Positions 17,682-26,584 of a DNA stretch of 64,000 bases are shown piece after piece. The DNA is from Neobacillus sp. DY30 (GTDB taxonomy: Bacteria; Bacillota; Bacilli; Bacillales; Cytobacillaceae): assembly GCF_030123065.1 (NCBI RefSeq), contig NZ_CP126093.1:4222001-4286000 (forward strand). The letters run 5' to 3'. Below the pieces are notes generated by a model. That model saw nothing but the letters and a program-made list of their open reading frames with translations. It was not told the origin of the DNA and did not search any database. Positions within the stretch are counted from its first letter, which is position 1. The number at the start of each line of letters is the position of its first letter. A program made the translations under genes and the position numbers.

Positions 17682-18426
17682 CCTTGTCACTTCCTCCGTT
17701 TATTAATGAATAAGCAACAGTCCGCTTCCATTTTAGAAATATATCATCTAAAAACAAGCTTTCATCCCGCGGGCGTTTAAACGGGACCTTAAATTCCACT
17801 GCCACTCTTGTTGGCTTTGCAGAAATCACAATGATCCGATCCGATAAAAATAATGCTTCTTCTATCGAATGAGTAACAAATAGCACGGTACGACGATAGT
17901 CCTCCCAAATCGAAAGAAGCCATTTTTGCATCTCTAATCTTGTTAATTCATCAAGCGCCGAAAAAGGCTCATCAAGACAAATGAGTGATTGTGGACTTAG
18001 CAGGGCTCGTATAAACGCGACGCGCTGCTTCATTCCGCCGGAAAGCTCTTCCGGGCGAGCATGTACATAATCAGCAAGACCAGCTTTATGAAGCATTTCG
18101 ATTGCTTTATCACGATCCTTTTTTCCCAGCAGTTCAGCTCCGAGCAATACATTTTGTAAAACAGTCCTCCAAGGCAAGAGCGAAGGCGTTTGCGGCATAA
18201 AACTAATCGAGCCGCGTTTTCCAATAATATTATATCCCTCAAGCTGAATGACTCCTTTCTCAGGAGTCATTATCCCGCCAATTAAGTTAAAAATTGTGCT
18301 TTTTCCACTTCCAGATGGTCCGATAATGGTAACAAACTCTTCTTTTTCAATCGAAAAAGATAAATCTGAAAGAACCTCATTTGATCCAAAACTTTTTACA
18401 ATGTGATCAACCAGTAAATGACTCAC
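17674..18426 (-). CDS. thiZ: ABC transporter ATP-binding protein, thiamine precursor uptake (ThiZ-like)
   Basis: A 250-residue ATPase of the nitrate/sulfonate/HMP importer type. Walker A GPSGSGKST, signature LSGGMKQR, Walker B LICLDEPFSALDE and the switch histidine in FVTHSIEEAL are all intact. It overlaps the permease stop by 4 bases (ATGA), so the two are translationally coupled. Downstream of a TPP riboswitch, hence the predicted substrate is hydroxymethylpyrimidine or a related thiamine precursor. Confidence 0.88.
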   Translation of the reverse strand: MSHLLVDHIVKSFGSNEVLSDLSFSIEKEEFVTIIGPSGSGKSTIFNLIGGIMTPEKGVIQLEGYNIIGKRGSISFMPQTPSLLPWRTVLQNVLLGAELLGKKDRDKAIEMLHKAGLADYVHARPEELSGGMKQRVAFIRALLSPQSLICLDEPFSALDELTRLEMQKWLLSIWEDYRRTVLFVTHSIEEALFLSDRIIVISAKPTRVAVEFKVPFKRPRDESLFLDDIFLKWKRTVAYSLINGGSDKDG

Positions 18427-19190
18427 TCCATGCTACCTCCCTTGCTTTGCCAACGAATGAAATACTTTTCGGCAGCAACAATAACGGCAAAAAATAAGAG
18501 ACTTAGTACCATGATGGATAGAATGGCAACGAATACTTTGTCTGTTCTAAATGAAGAAGATGCTAAGGTCATATAAACGCCAATCCCCTTTTCCGCTCCA
18601 AGCCATTCAGAAATTACAGCCCCCATAACACTATAAGTTGCTGAAATTTTTAATCCAGAAAAGATGGAGGGGAGTGCATATGGCCATTCAAGCTTCCAAA
18701 ACAACTGAAACTTGTTTGCCCCAGCCATTAACATATAATGTTTATGGGAATATGGAACTTGCTTAAAACCGTCTAAAGCTGCCACAGTTATAGGAAAAAA
18801 ACAGGTAAGGGTAATTACAATAATTTTAGGTAATAATCCAAATCCAAACCATATGACAAGCAGGGGAGCGAGGACAATAATCGGAACATTTTGTGATAAT
18901 ATAAGTAACGGGTACACCGAGTCTCGAATCCAAGGGACCAAATGCAACGAGACAGCAACAACCAAACCAACTGTTGTCCCTACCAAAAACCCCTCCACCG
19001 CAATTTTCGCTGTTGAGACTATATCTGGATAAAACGCCGTCCAACCTGAAATAATCTCATTCACTATCATTGTAGGTGCCGGTAAGAGCCAATCAGGTAC
19101 TTTCGTTATCTTTACAATGATCTCCCATAAAATGAACAAAAGAAGGAGAACCGCAACCGGTCTCCATCCTTTTCTAATTAAATAGTTCAT
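18423..19190 (-). CDS. thiX: ABC transporter permease, thiamine precursor uptake (ThiX-like)
   Basis: A 255-residue permease with six predicted helices, of the SsuC/TauC/ThiX family. The cytoplasmic coupling loop is visible around LDGFKQVPYSHKHYMLMAGA, followed by PYALPSIFSGLKISATYS. ATGA overlaps on both sides couple it to the upstream thiamine-binding gene and downstream ATPase. Function by operon and riboswitch context. Confidence 0.88.
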   Translation of the reverse strand: MNYLIRKGWRPVAVLLLLFILWEIIVKITKVPDWLLPAPTMIVNEIISGWTAFYPDIVSTAKIAVEGFLVGTTVGLVVAVSLHLVPWIRDSVYPLLILSQNVPIIVLAPLLVIWFGFGLLPKIIVITLTCFFPITVAALDGFKQVPYSHKHYMLMAGANKFQLFWKLEWPYALPSIFSGLKISATYSVMGAVISEWLGAEKGIGVYMTLASSSFRTDKVFVAILSIMVLSLLFFAVIVAAEKYFIRWQSKGGSME

Positions 19191-19477
19191 CGATATTTTT
19201 CCGTCAAGGTTTCCAATGTAATCCCTGTTGGCTGGTAAAGGACTTTAATTTGAGAAATTACATTTTTACTGCCCATTTCCATCATCCGTTCGTTCATTTT
19301 TTCAATGATTGAAAACAAATGTGATAACTCACCCTCCATTGTCGTCTCTAACGGATGGACCTCATATTTTACCCCAGACTCATGGATGACTCGAATCGCT
19401 TCGTCCACATAAGGTATCACATCTCCACCATCAGTCGGCTTCGGGATGATTTGTATACTAACTAGTGCATTTGCCAC
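19187..19477 (-). CDS. MTH1187 family thiamine-binding protein (YqgV-like)
   Basis: A 96-residue ferredoxin-like protein of the DUF77/MTH1187 family, IQIIPKPTDGGDVIPYVDEAI and YEVHPLETTMEGEL being the conserved blocks. Family members bind thiamine or its pyrimidine part. It sits between the solute-binding protein and the permease, with an 11-base gap upstream and a 4-base overlap downstream. A role as a thiamine-sensing or carrier subunit of the transporter is inferred. Confidence 0.85.
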   Translation of the reverse strand: MANALVSIQIIPKPTDGGDVIPYVDEAIRVIHESGVKYEVHPLETTMEGELSHLFSIIEKMNERMMEMGSKNVISQIKVLYQPTGITLETLTEKYR

Positions 19478-19488
19478 AATAACCCCTC

Positions 19489-20490
19489 CTATTCAGGTAA
19501 GAACTCATTCGTAAAAGCTTTTTTAGCTTCTAATTCTTTTTCTAGTAATCCATTTTCATACATCCAGGAAGCATAGTTTTCCCATACTTCAAGCTTTTGT
19601 TCACCCCAGCGAGGTGCATCATCCTGGTATTTAGACGCTAACCATTCTTGACTCTTTTTCACAAGCTCAGGATCTAAATCTGGTGCTGCATTTAATAAAA
19701 TATCTGCTGCATCACCTGGATTATCGATCGTAAATTCATACCCCTTAGCAGCTGCTTTTACAAATGCTTTTACGGTGTCAGGATTTTCCGCAATCATTTT
19801 TTCATTTGTCGTTAATACAGGCGTGTAGTAATCTAGCTTTTCTGAGTAGTCTGTTAAATATACCATGTTTATTTTCTCGCCACGCAGCTCTGCCTCGACT
19901 CCGGTCCACCCATAATATATCCAAGCAAAATCAATATCTTTTTTAACCGCGGTGAAGAAATCCGTGTCTCCAATATTGATAATTTTCACCTTCTCAACAT
20001 CGGAATTTTCTGTTTTCATTAATGAATCGATTACAGATTTTTCTGCTGGAGATCCCCATCCGCCATATGTTTTACCCGCAAAATCCTTTGGCGTAATTAT
20101 GTTTTTATCTGCAGGAGAGGCGAATCCAGATGTATTGTGCTGAATTACAGCCGCAATTGACACAAGCGGGACACCTTGAATCCGAGCCTGTGTTATACCT
20201 TCTTGATAGCCAACCCCAAATTGTGATTTTCCGGACGCTACCAATTGGTCTGCACCAGCTTCACCCGGCATAATAATATTTACATCAAGGCCTTCTTCTT
20301 TAAAGTAACCTTTTTCCTTGGCAACGTATAACCCAGTATGGTTCGTGTTTGGCGTCCAATCTAATACAACCGTAACTTTTTCTAGGCTTTTTTTATTCTC
20401 TTGCTCACTTCCCTGTGAATTTTCCTTAGTATTTGTACCGCAGCCTGCGATTAACAAGACCACTAGTAACAAACTAATCCATGTCTTCAC
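19489..20490 (-). CDS. thiY: Thiamine-precursor ABC transporter substrate-binding lipoprotein (ThiY-like)
   Basis: A 333-residue NMT1/THI5-like periplasmic-type binding protein. The signal peptide ends in lipobox LIAGC (Cys17). The mature part begins KVTVVLDWTPNTNHTGLYVA, the classic HMP-binding opening, with further conserved GQSGxx-like (MPGEAGADQLVASG) and aromatic WIYYGWTG segments. First gene after a TPP riboswitch. Known relatives bind formylamino-HMP or HMP. Confidence 0.9.
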   Translation of the reverse strand: MKTWISLLLVVLLIAGCGTNTKENSQGSEQENKKSLEKVTVVLDWTPNTNHTGLYVAKEKGYFKEEGLDVNIIMPGEAGADQLVASGKSQFGVGYQEGITQARIQGVPLVSIAAVIQHNTSGFASPADKNIITPKDFAGKTYGGWGSPAEKSVIDSLMKTENSDVEKVKIINIGDTDFFTAVKKDIDFAWIYYGWTGVEAELRGEKINMVYLTDYSEKLDYYTPVLTTNEKMIAENPDTVKAFVKAAAKGYEFTIDNPGDAADILLNAAPDLDPELVKKSQEWLASKYQDDAPRWGEQKLEVWENYASWMYENGLLEKELEAKKAFTNEFLPE

Positions 20491-20580
20491 TTTTCATCAT
20501 CCTTTATTATGTAATTTACAGGAAATAGATTTGGATAACATTTTCACGTTTTTTCACTTAAAAGGACGTTTTTTAAAATG

Positions 20581-20610
20581 AAAAAGCGCCCTAGTTTTAA
20601 GCATGGGCGC
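20581..20610 (-). terminator. Terminator of the TPP riboswitch expression platform
   Basis: A GC stem gcgccc / gggcgc followed on the minus strand by a TTTTTCATTTT tract, lying between the TPP aptamer and the first gene. This is the arrangement of transcription attenuation when TPP is bound. Confidence 0.7.
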
Positions 20611-20636
20611 ACACTAACAAAAGTGGTTTTGTTAAA

Positions 20637-20725
20637 TATGTTCCCTCCGCTGGTGTTAACCAGATCAGGTTCAAAGGGTCATTATCTTATGGATAACCTC
20701 TCAACCGGCAACACCGGCTCCCCTA
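20637..20725 (-). promoter_or_regulatory. TPP (thiamine pyrophosphate) riboswitch
   Basis: On the minus strand the thi-box signature is complete: GGGGAGCC, then GGTTGAGAGG (CTGAGA-like), ACCCTTTGAACCTGATCTGG and TTAACACCAGCGGAGGGAA. It precedes the thiYX operon by about 150 bases and a terminator hairpin. Predicted to switch the operon off when thiamine pyrophosphate is plentiful. The rest of the gap 20726-20965 holds only a short palindrome (20861) and a weak terminator. Confidence 0.95.
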
Positions 20726-20935
20726 TTTTTTAGTCTATTTCCTATCATCATTCACATTATAAATGCATTTTAGCAGTTATCCTATTAAAAAGCATCATCC
20801 ATAGTTATTTTTTCTCCGCAGTCCCCTATATTTCTCTCCAACTTATGCAAACCTCTTTTTCTAATGCACATTAGCAGGTGAATCTTTTTCTTGCAAACTC
20901 CAATAGAAATGCAATCGACAAATTATACAGAAGGA

Positions 20936-20962
20936 GGCTACCCCTCTTTGGGACAGCCTAGG
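20936..20962 (-). terminator. Weak terminator-like hairpin after ypcP
   Basis: Inverted repeat aggct.cccc / ggga.agcct with mismatches just past the ypcP stop. It looks like a degenerate copy of the sspL terminator at 16805 (shared gggacagcct). No strong T-run. Confidence 0.4.
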
Positions 20963-20965
20963 ATC

Positions 20966-21859
20966 TCAGGAAACAAACGATGCTTCAATAGGCAGAAGAC
21001 GCTGCAAGCCACGAAGTTCTAGTTCCATTAATTTATTTAATGCTTTTTCCTTTTCGATATTAAGTCCGGCCTCTTCTAGATTACATGTTACAGGAACATC
21101 ACACTTAATTTCTGCAAGCATGCGTGATAAGTGAAGCATTTCTAAATCCTGTTCAATCTTTGTTTTGTGAGATTTTGAAAGCCGATCAAGATTCGAAATA
21201 ATCCCCTCAACATGCTCAAATTCTTTTAATAGCTTGAGAGCGGTTTTTTCACCAATTCCCTTTACTCCAGGATAGTTGTCACTTGGGTCACCCATTAAGG
21301 CTTTTAAATCAATCATTTGTCGTGGTTTGATACCTTTCTCTTCAAAGAAAGTAGCAGGAGTATGAACAAGGTAATTCCCATACCCTTTTTTTAATAAAAT
21401 AACCGAAATACTTTCATCCAGCAGCTGAAGAATATCTTGGTCACCAGTTAAAATTGAAACATGAGCATGCTCCCTCGCCTGATACGCGATTGTCCCAATG
21501 CAATCATCCGCTTCATAGCCCGCTAAACCGATGTTAGGGATGTCAAACGCAGCAACTACTTCTTTAACTAAATCAAATTGAGGGATTAGTTCGACAGGTG
21601 CTTCACCCCGATTACCTTTATAAGCCTCAAATAATTCAGAGCGGAATGTTTTACTGCCCATATCCCAACATACAGCCACATGGGAAGGTTTAAAAGACGA
21701 AACCGCCGTGAATAAATGTTTAATGAATCCGTGAATTCCATTCGTTGGAATCCCTTTTGAATTTATCATAAACTGACCTGTTACAGCAGTAGCATAAAAA
21801 GCACGAAATAACAGCGCCATTCCATCAACTAGCATAAGAGAAGGTTTTTGATTTTCCAA
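20966..21859 (-). CDS. ypcP: 5'-3' exonuclease YpcP
   Basis: A 297-residue stand-alone PIN/FEN-type 5' nuclease, related to the 5'-nuclease domain of DNA polymerase I. Metal acids are visible in MLVDGMALLFRAFYA, YEADDCIG, LTGDQDILQLL and MGDPSDNYPGV, followed by the helix-hairpin-helix GIGEKTALKLLKEF. Likely removes RNA primers or flaps in replication and repair. Position next to the dynA cluster agrees with B. subtilis. Confidence 0.92.
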   Translation of the reverse strand: MENQKPSLMLVDGMALLFRAFYATAVTGQFMINSKGIPTNGIHGFIKHLFTAVSSFKPSHVAVCWDMGSKTFRSELFEAYKGNRGEAPVELIPQFDLVKEVVAAFDIPNIGLAGYEADDCIGTIAYQAREHAHVSILTGDQDILQLLDESISVILLKKGYGNYLVHTPATFFEEKGIKPRQMIDLKALMGDPSDNYPGVKGIGEKTALKLLKEFEHVEGIISNLDRLSKSHKTKIEQDLEMLHLSRMLAEIKCDVPVTCNLEEAGLNIEKEKALNKLMELELRGLQRLLPIEASFVS

Positions 21860-21914
21860 TGTTTTGACCTCCGATCATTTAAAAACAACACGGGTTCTAT
21901 TATAACATAAAAAC

Positions 21915-22742
21915 CTATTCTATTTTGTTTTCTTGATAGGAAATCCAGTCGCTAAAACTTCCCAAGTAAAGTTTTACCTTTTCAAATCCAGCTGCCTTTA
22001 AGGCTAGAAAATTAGGTGTGGCCGTAACACCTGAACCACAATAAACAATGATTTCGTTTTCAGGATGAATGTCTGAGAATCGTTGTTTTTGGATTTCTGC
22101 CGAATGATAATAGCCAGCATTAAGGCCATCGAACCATGGCTTATTAATTGCACCAGGTATCCGCCCTGCTTTTTTATCAATAGGTTCCTCTAAACCTAAA
22201 TATCTTCTTTCTTCTCTTGAATCAATCAAAATGGTGTTCGATTTGTGTTCATTCACCACTGATTTTACTTCTTCCATACTTGCAAGTAGATCGTGATTAA
22301 CAACCGGCTTGAAGTAGGTTTTTTTATAATCAGGTACTTCTGCTGTTACAGGGTAGTTTCCTTCACGCCAAGCTTTTAGCCCCCCATCTAGAACATACAC
22401 CTTTTCGTGTCCTAGGTATTGCAGCAGCCACCAAAACCTTGCAGCAAACGCACCCTCGCCCTGGTCATAGGAGATTACTGTTGTGCTTTCATCAATACCT
22501 GCCAGTTCAAGTTTATCAATCAACTCCTCGATATCTGGCAAGGGGTGTCTGCCGCCATGTTCAGAAACTTCTCCCGATAAGTCTTTCTCAAGATTAAAAT
22601 AACAAGCTCCAGGAATATGATGGTGTTCATATTCCTGTCTGCCCTTTTTAGGGTCTGCTAATGAAAAAGAGCAATCCACAATACGGACATTCTGCTCATA
22701 TAAGTTTTTTAATAGCCATTCTTTGTCAATCATTACATTCAT
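21915..22742 (-). CDS. Sulfurtransferase with two rhodanese domains (SseA-like)
   Basis: About 275 residues with an inactive N-terminal and a catalytic C-terminal rhodanese domain. The active-site cysteine (about residue 235) lies in VYCGSGVTATPN; the CGSGVT loop is that of 3-mercaptopyruvate sulfurtransferases, while thiosulfate types usually have CRKGVT. The upstream domain has DPKKGRQEYEHHHIPGA and QGEGAFAARFWW. ATG 22742 is used because GGGGG lies 6 bases before it; the ATG at 22748 abuts the site. It lies 18 bases after dynA on the same strand. Confidence 0.85.
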   Translation of the reverse strand: MNVMIDKEWLLKNLYEQNVRIVDCSFSLADPKKGRQEYEHHHIPGACYFNLEKDLSGEVSEHGGRHPLPDIEELIDKLELAGIDESTTVISYDQGEGAFAARFWWLLQYLGHEKVYVLDGGLKAWREGNYPVTAEVPDYKKTYFKPVVNHDLLASMEEVKSVVNEHKSNTILIDSREERRYLGLEEPIDKKAGRIPGAINKPWFDGLNAGYYHSAEIQKQRFSDIHPENEIIVYCGSGVTATPNFLALKAAGFEKVKLYLGSFSDWISYQENKIE

Positions 22743-22760
22743 GGTCATCCCCCAATGAAA

Positions 22761-25700
22761 TTAATTCATAGACTCTTCCAGCTTTTGATATACTTCTTGT
22801 AATTTTTCAATGGATACCCCACCATCTAGGGCGGTTAGAAGACTTACATAGTAATCATCTGCCTGCTGCTCTATTTGGCCGATTACTTTTTCGAATTGGT
22901 CAGATACAATACGGGCGTAGTATGCAGTTAGTTTGTCGCCTTCAAATTTCAAATAATGATCCGCAGGGACATTTAACACTTGATATAGCTCATCACTCAT
23001 TAACTTCTTTTCATTTTTTTCAAAAAACGACTTTGGATTTTTAAAATAAGATAATGCTTTCGTAAACAGCTGTTTGTTTAGATCGCTAAAAGCCAAAGGA
23101 AACTCGATTTCCCCTTCATGTTTCAGCTCAAAAGGTGCAAATGATAAGTCTTTATTAATATCCTTCATGCTTCGCGTTAGACCTGTATAATAGTCGGTTA
23201 AAACCTTCCCAGCAAAAGTGTCCAGTCTGACCGTCGTTGCTCGGAGCTCCTGGGCAAAATCGAAACCTATACTTTCTAAAAACTCATCCAAAGCCGCTTG
23301 TAATGCCTTTTTCAAATTTCTTCCATCATCACGCAGTACAGCTGGATTAAAGGCTTCTTTGAAAAAATCACCAAAACGGAGGAATACCCTTTGTTTAATA
23401 TAGTAAAGAAGTTCTTCACCTTCTTGGGTCATTCGTTTTTGTGCACCCACTGCTGTTTGTTTTTGAAGGTAAGCTTTAATCATTGCTTTTTGCTGTTCGA
23501 TTTCGGTGCGTTTTTTGTCCTTTACAGATTGGTCTTCTTTAGAATTATCAATTAATTTTCCGACTAACTCATGTACACGATTTAATTCATTACCTGCTGA
23601 TGTCAGAGCCATTTCTGTTAAATCATTTGAAATAAAATGATAGAAATCACCTTCAAACTGTCCCATGCCTGATTTTACAGCTGTTTTCGGCTCCAATTTT
23701 TCCTTTAGCGCTAACAAACTAGATAACGGATAGAGATGTGGTTTTCGTATCCCATATTTTATTAATTGTTCTGTTACATATTCCTCTACGGTTTCCTTCT
23801 CTTCCTCATTTTCAGCTAAGTCAATTGCATTGATAATAAAGAACATTTTATCGAGCTGGAAGGAATCCTTTACCCGGCCGAGCTGAATTAAAAATTCCCT
23901 GTCCGCTTTTGAAAAGGCATGGTTATAATACGTAACAAACAAAATCGCATCGGAATTTTTAATATAATCGAAAGCTACCCCTGTATGGCGGGCATTTATT
24001 GAATCAGCCCCTGGTGTATCAACGAGGGTAATGCCTTTGCGAGTCAATTCACAATCATAGTAAAGTTCAATCCATTCTACAAAGCACGACTTTTCTTCCA
24101 ATGCCACGAAATCAGCAAATTCGGTTAAGTTTGTTTCTACTATTGTTCCAAGCTGCTTTCCATGGAGGAGGAAACCTTTTTTAAATGCTTGTAAAAATGC
24201 ATAGTGTGTCTTTTCGGCTACACCCTCATGCCCCTTATCAAGCATAACCTTATCAATTTCTTTCACTGCACCTGCTAAAGCAGTAGTCTGCAAATTAAAT
24301 AACTTTAATGAACGATTTAAATCCTCGAGCATGGCGTTTTCTTCCTTGAATTTCACCAGGACCGTGCCGTGCTGAAATTGTTCGGTTACCGGTTTGATTT
24401 TATTTATCGCCGCTGTTGTCGGATTAGGAGAAACCGGAAGTACCTTTTCTCCCATAAGTGCATTGGCAAACGAAGACTTCCCTGCACTGAATGCACCGAA
24501 TAACGCGACTGTAAAACCTTTGTGTGCCAGACGGTCTGCCTTGTCTTTCAATTCCTTCGAAAGCTTTTGGAAACCTGGAAGACTGTCTATTAGCATTGCA
24601 GATTGCTCTAAACGAGCTACCATACTTTGTACTTGGCTTCTTGCTTTTTCCGTTTCATTTTTCTTAGTTATATTTGTTTCTTCCTTAATCACTCGTGAAA
24701 GCTGCTTATTCTTCTCAATAGCATCAGGCATTGTAACTGACTGACCCTTTATAACTTCTGCGTCCTCTTCTTCCTGATTAAAAAGTAAATACTCATCTAC
24801 TTTGTCTTCTATTGATTCATGTAATAAATTCACTACTGCTGATTCTTTAACTGCGGTTTCTTTTTCAAACTCAGTTATTTCCGATAGTGAAATAACATAA
24901 TTTTCAATGTTTTGGAGCTCTTCTTGATACATATCTTTTAATTTCTCTGTTTTTGCTGCTAATACTGGCATAAGAACATTTTTAAAATCTAACACGGCAT
25001 CTCTTACTAATTTTTTGATTCCATTTGCCAAGTCCTCTGTGTAATGAAGCACATATTCACCAGAAACTCTCGCACCTTGCTTAACTGTTTGAACAATTAA
25101 ATCGATTGGAACTTCGACAGAAAATGATTGTGCTTTATTTTGTAACTCTTGGTCGTCTAAACTATGGTTTTTTAAGATAGCAATCAGGTATTCACGCAAA
25201 TGCCATTCAAGCTGTGATTTTGTTTTCTCTACCAGGTCCTGGTAAAGTCTGTCAAGACGGGCATTCTTTTCTTCTAACGTCTTTTGTTTTGAAAAAAGGA
25301 ATCCTACCTTAAATTCAGGCTGAGAGGCTTCAAGAAATGCCTCTGCTAACTCTCTTGTTTGAAATGGCATCAAATAGGCATTATTCAAAATCTTAGCTAT
25401 TTCTATGTCCACTTCTTTTTCAGTTTCCTCGATCCCTTTTTCAAGTGTCTTCAGGTTTGTGCTGATGGATTGATAGGTTTGTGTGAGTTCCTTTTTTTCG
25501 TCCTCAGGCAGCTCATCTAAAACTTCAAAAAATGGCTGGAGTTGATCTTCTCTTTTATTCCGGTCTTGTTCTACATGATCTTGTGCTATTTTTTTCAGTG
25601 AATAAAAAATGGATTGCTGTAAAAGATGATCCTTATTTTGCAATTTCTGTGCGATAAAAGCTTTTAATTCACTAAATTCATTTAGTTTATGATCTTGGTA

Positions 25701-26429
25701 CTTTAATGAAGTATAAAAGATACGTGCTGGCTTAACTCCCCATGCACCGAAGGAGTCAGTGACGCTATCTTGAAATTGGCGGAACGAGAGCTCCTCTTCT
25801 TTGTGTTTATCCACTTGGTTAATAACAAGATAAACCTCTTTACCTGCTTCCGTTAACTCTTTTGTAAATAAAAAGTTTAGCTCCGCTTGGACATGGTTAT
25901 AATCCATCACGTATAACACTAAATCTGCAAGATGAATGGCTGATTCTGTTGCCACCCTGTGTGCATCATCAGCTGAATCGATGCCCGGAGTATCCATAAT
26001 TACCGTATTAGCAGGAAGTTGGGAGTCCGCATGACTGATTTCGATTTCTTCGATCTGGTCTCCATCCTTGCAGTAATTCTTTACTAATTCATAATCATAC
26101 GGTGCTAAGTACACCCGGGGCTTTTCATTTTTGAAAAAAACCTTCGCGTATTCCTCCCCCGACTTTACCTTTACGAGGTTCGCACTGGTGGGAATCGGGC
26201 TCGATGGCAGCAAATTCTCGCCGACCACTTTGTTAATCATCGTTGATTTTCCCGCCGAAAAGTGACCGCAAAATGCAATCATAAACTCCCTATTTTGGAG
26301 TTTCTTTGCTAACTGCTTTGTTTTTTCTGCATTCTCAGTATCACCGTTTTTGATAAGGTATTCATATAAAGCAAGGATTCTGTTTTTAAGTGAAGTGATA
26401 GTTTCTTGCTTATTAGCCGTTTGCACCAT
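22761..26429 (-). CDS. dynA: Dynamin-like membrane GTPase DynA (tandem dynamin)
   Basis: A 1222-residue protein made of two fused dynamin units, as in B. subtilis DynA/YpbR (about 1190). P-loop 1 is GHFSAGKST near residue 56 with DTPGIDSADD as switch; P-loop 2 is GAFSAGKSS near residue 646 with DTPGADSINA. The G4 motifs are NQVD and NAID. Long coiled coils surround each GTPase. DynA promotes membrane fusion and protects membranes from stress such as phage or pore-formers. ATG 26429 has AAGGGG 8 bases upstream; an earlier in-frame ATG at 26486 lacks one. Confidence 0.93.
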   Translation of the reverse strand: MVQTANKQETITSLKNRILALYEYLIKNGDTENAEKTKQLAKKLQNREFMIAFCGHFSAGKSTMINKVVGENLLPSSPIPTSANLVKVKSGEEYAKVFFKNEKPRVYLAPYDYELVKNYCKDGDQIEEIEISHADSQLPANTVIMDTPGIDSADDAHRVATESAIHLADLVLYVMDYNHVQAELNFLFTKELTEAGKEVYLVINQVDKHKEEELSFRQFQDSVTDSFGAWGVKPARIFYTSLKYQDHKLNEFSELKAFIAQKLQNKDHLLQQSIFYSLKKIAQDHVEQDRNKREDQLQPFFEVLDELPEDEKKELTQTYQSISTNLKTLEKGIEETEKEVDIEIAKILNNAYLMPFQTRELAEAFLEASQPEFKVGFLFSKQKTLEEKNARLDRLYQDLVEKTKSQLEWHLREYLIAILKNHSLDDQELQNKAQSFSVEVPIDLIVQTVKQGARVSGEYVLHYTEDLANGIKKLVRDAVLDFKNVLMPVLAAKTEKLKDMYQEELQNIENYVISLSEITEFEKETAVKESAVVNLLHESIEDKVDEYLLFNQEEEDAEVIKGQSVTMPDAIEKNKQLSRVIKEETNITKKNETEKARSQVQSMVARLEQSAMLIDSLPGFQKLSKELKDKADRLAHKGFTVALFGAFSAGKSSFANALMGEKVLPVSPNPTTAAINKIKPVTEQFQHGTVLVKFKEENAMLEDLNRSLKLFNLQTTALAGAVKEIDKVMLDKGHEGVAEKTHYAFLQAFKKGFLLHGKQLGTIVETNLTEFADFVALEEKSCFVEWIELYYDCELTRKGITLVDTPGADSINARHTGVAFDYIKNSDAILFVTYYNHAFSKADREFLIQLGRVKDSFQLDKMFFIINAIDLAENEEEKETVEEYVTEQLIKYGIRKPHLYPLSSLLALKEKLEPKTAVKSGMGQFEGDFYHFISNDLTEMALTSAGNELNRVHELVGKLIDNSKEDQSVKDKKRTEIEQQKAMIKAYLQKQTAVGAQKRMTQEGEELLYYIKQRVFLRFGDFFKEAFNPAVLRDDGRNLKKALQAALDEFLESIGFDFAQELRATTVRLDTFAGKVLTDYYTGLTRSMKDINKDLSFAPFELKHEGEIEFPLAFSDLNKQLFTKALSYFKNPKSFFEKNEKKLMSDELYQVLNVPADHYLKFEGDKLTAYYARIVSDQFEKVIGQIEQQADDYYVSLLTALDGGVSIEKLQEVYQKLEESMN

Positions 26430-26584
26430 AGTCTTTTCCCCTTGTTCACAACTTTGTAATATTTTATATTTTATACGATAATTCAAACTTTTCCTATCGT
26501 GAAAACTTAATTTGTTAACATAATATTCACTTCTTTTATTTTATTCCTTAGGTACAATTAATGAATACAGGAAGGAAGTGGAAT

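Noticed and set aside
20861..20874. Palindrome ctaatgcacattag upstream of the TPP riboswitch
   Set aside because: Short and isolated, with no second copy seen and no link to a regulator; likely chance.
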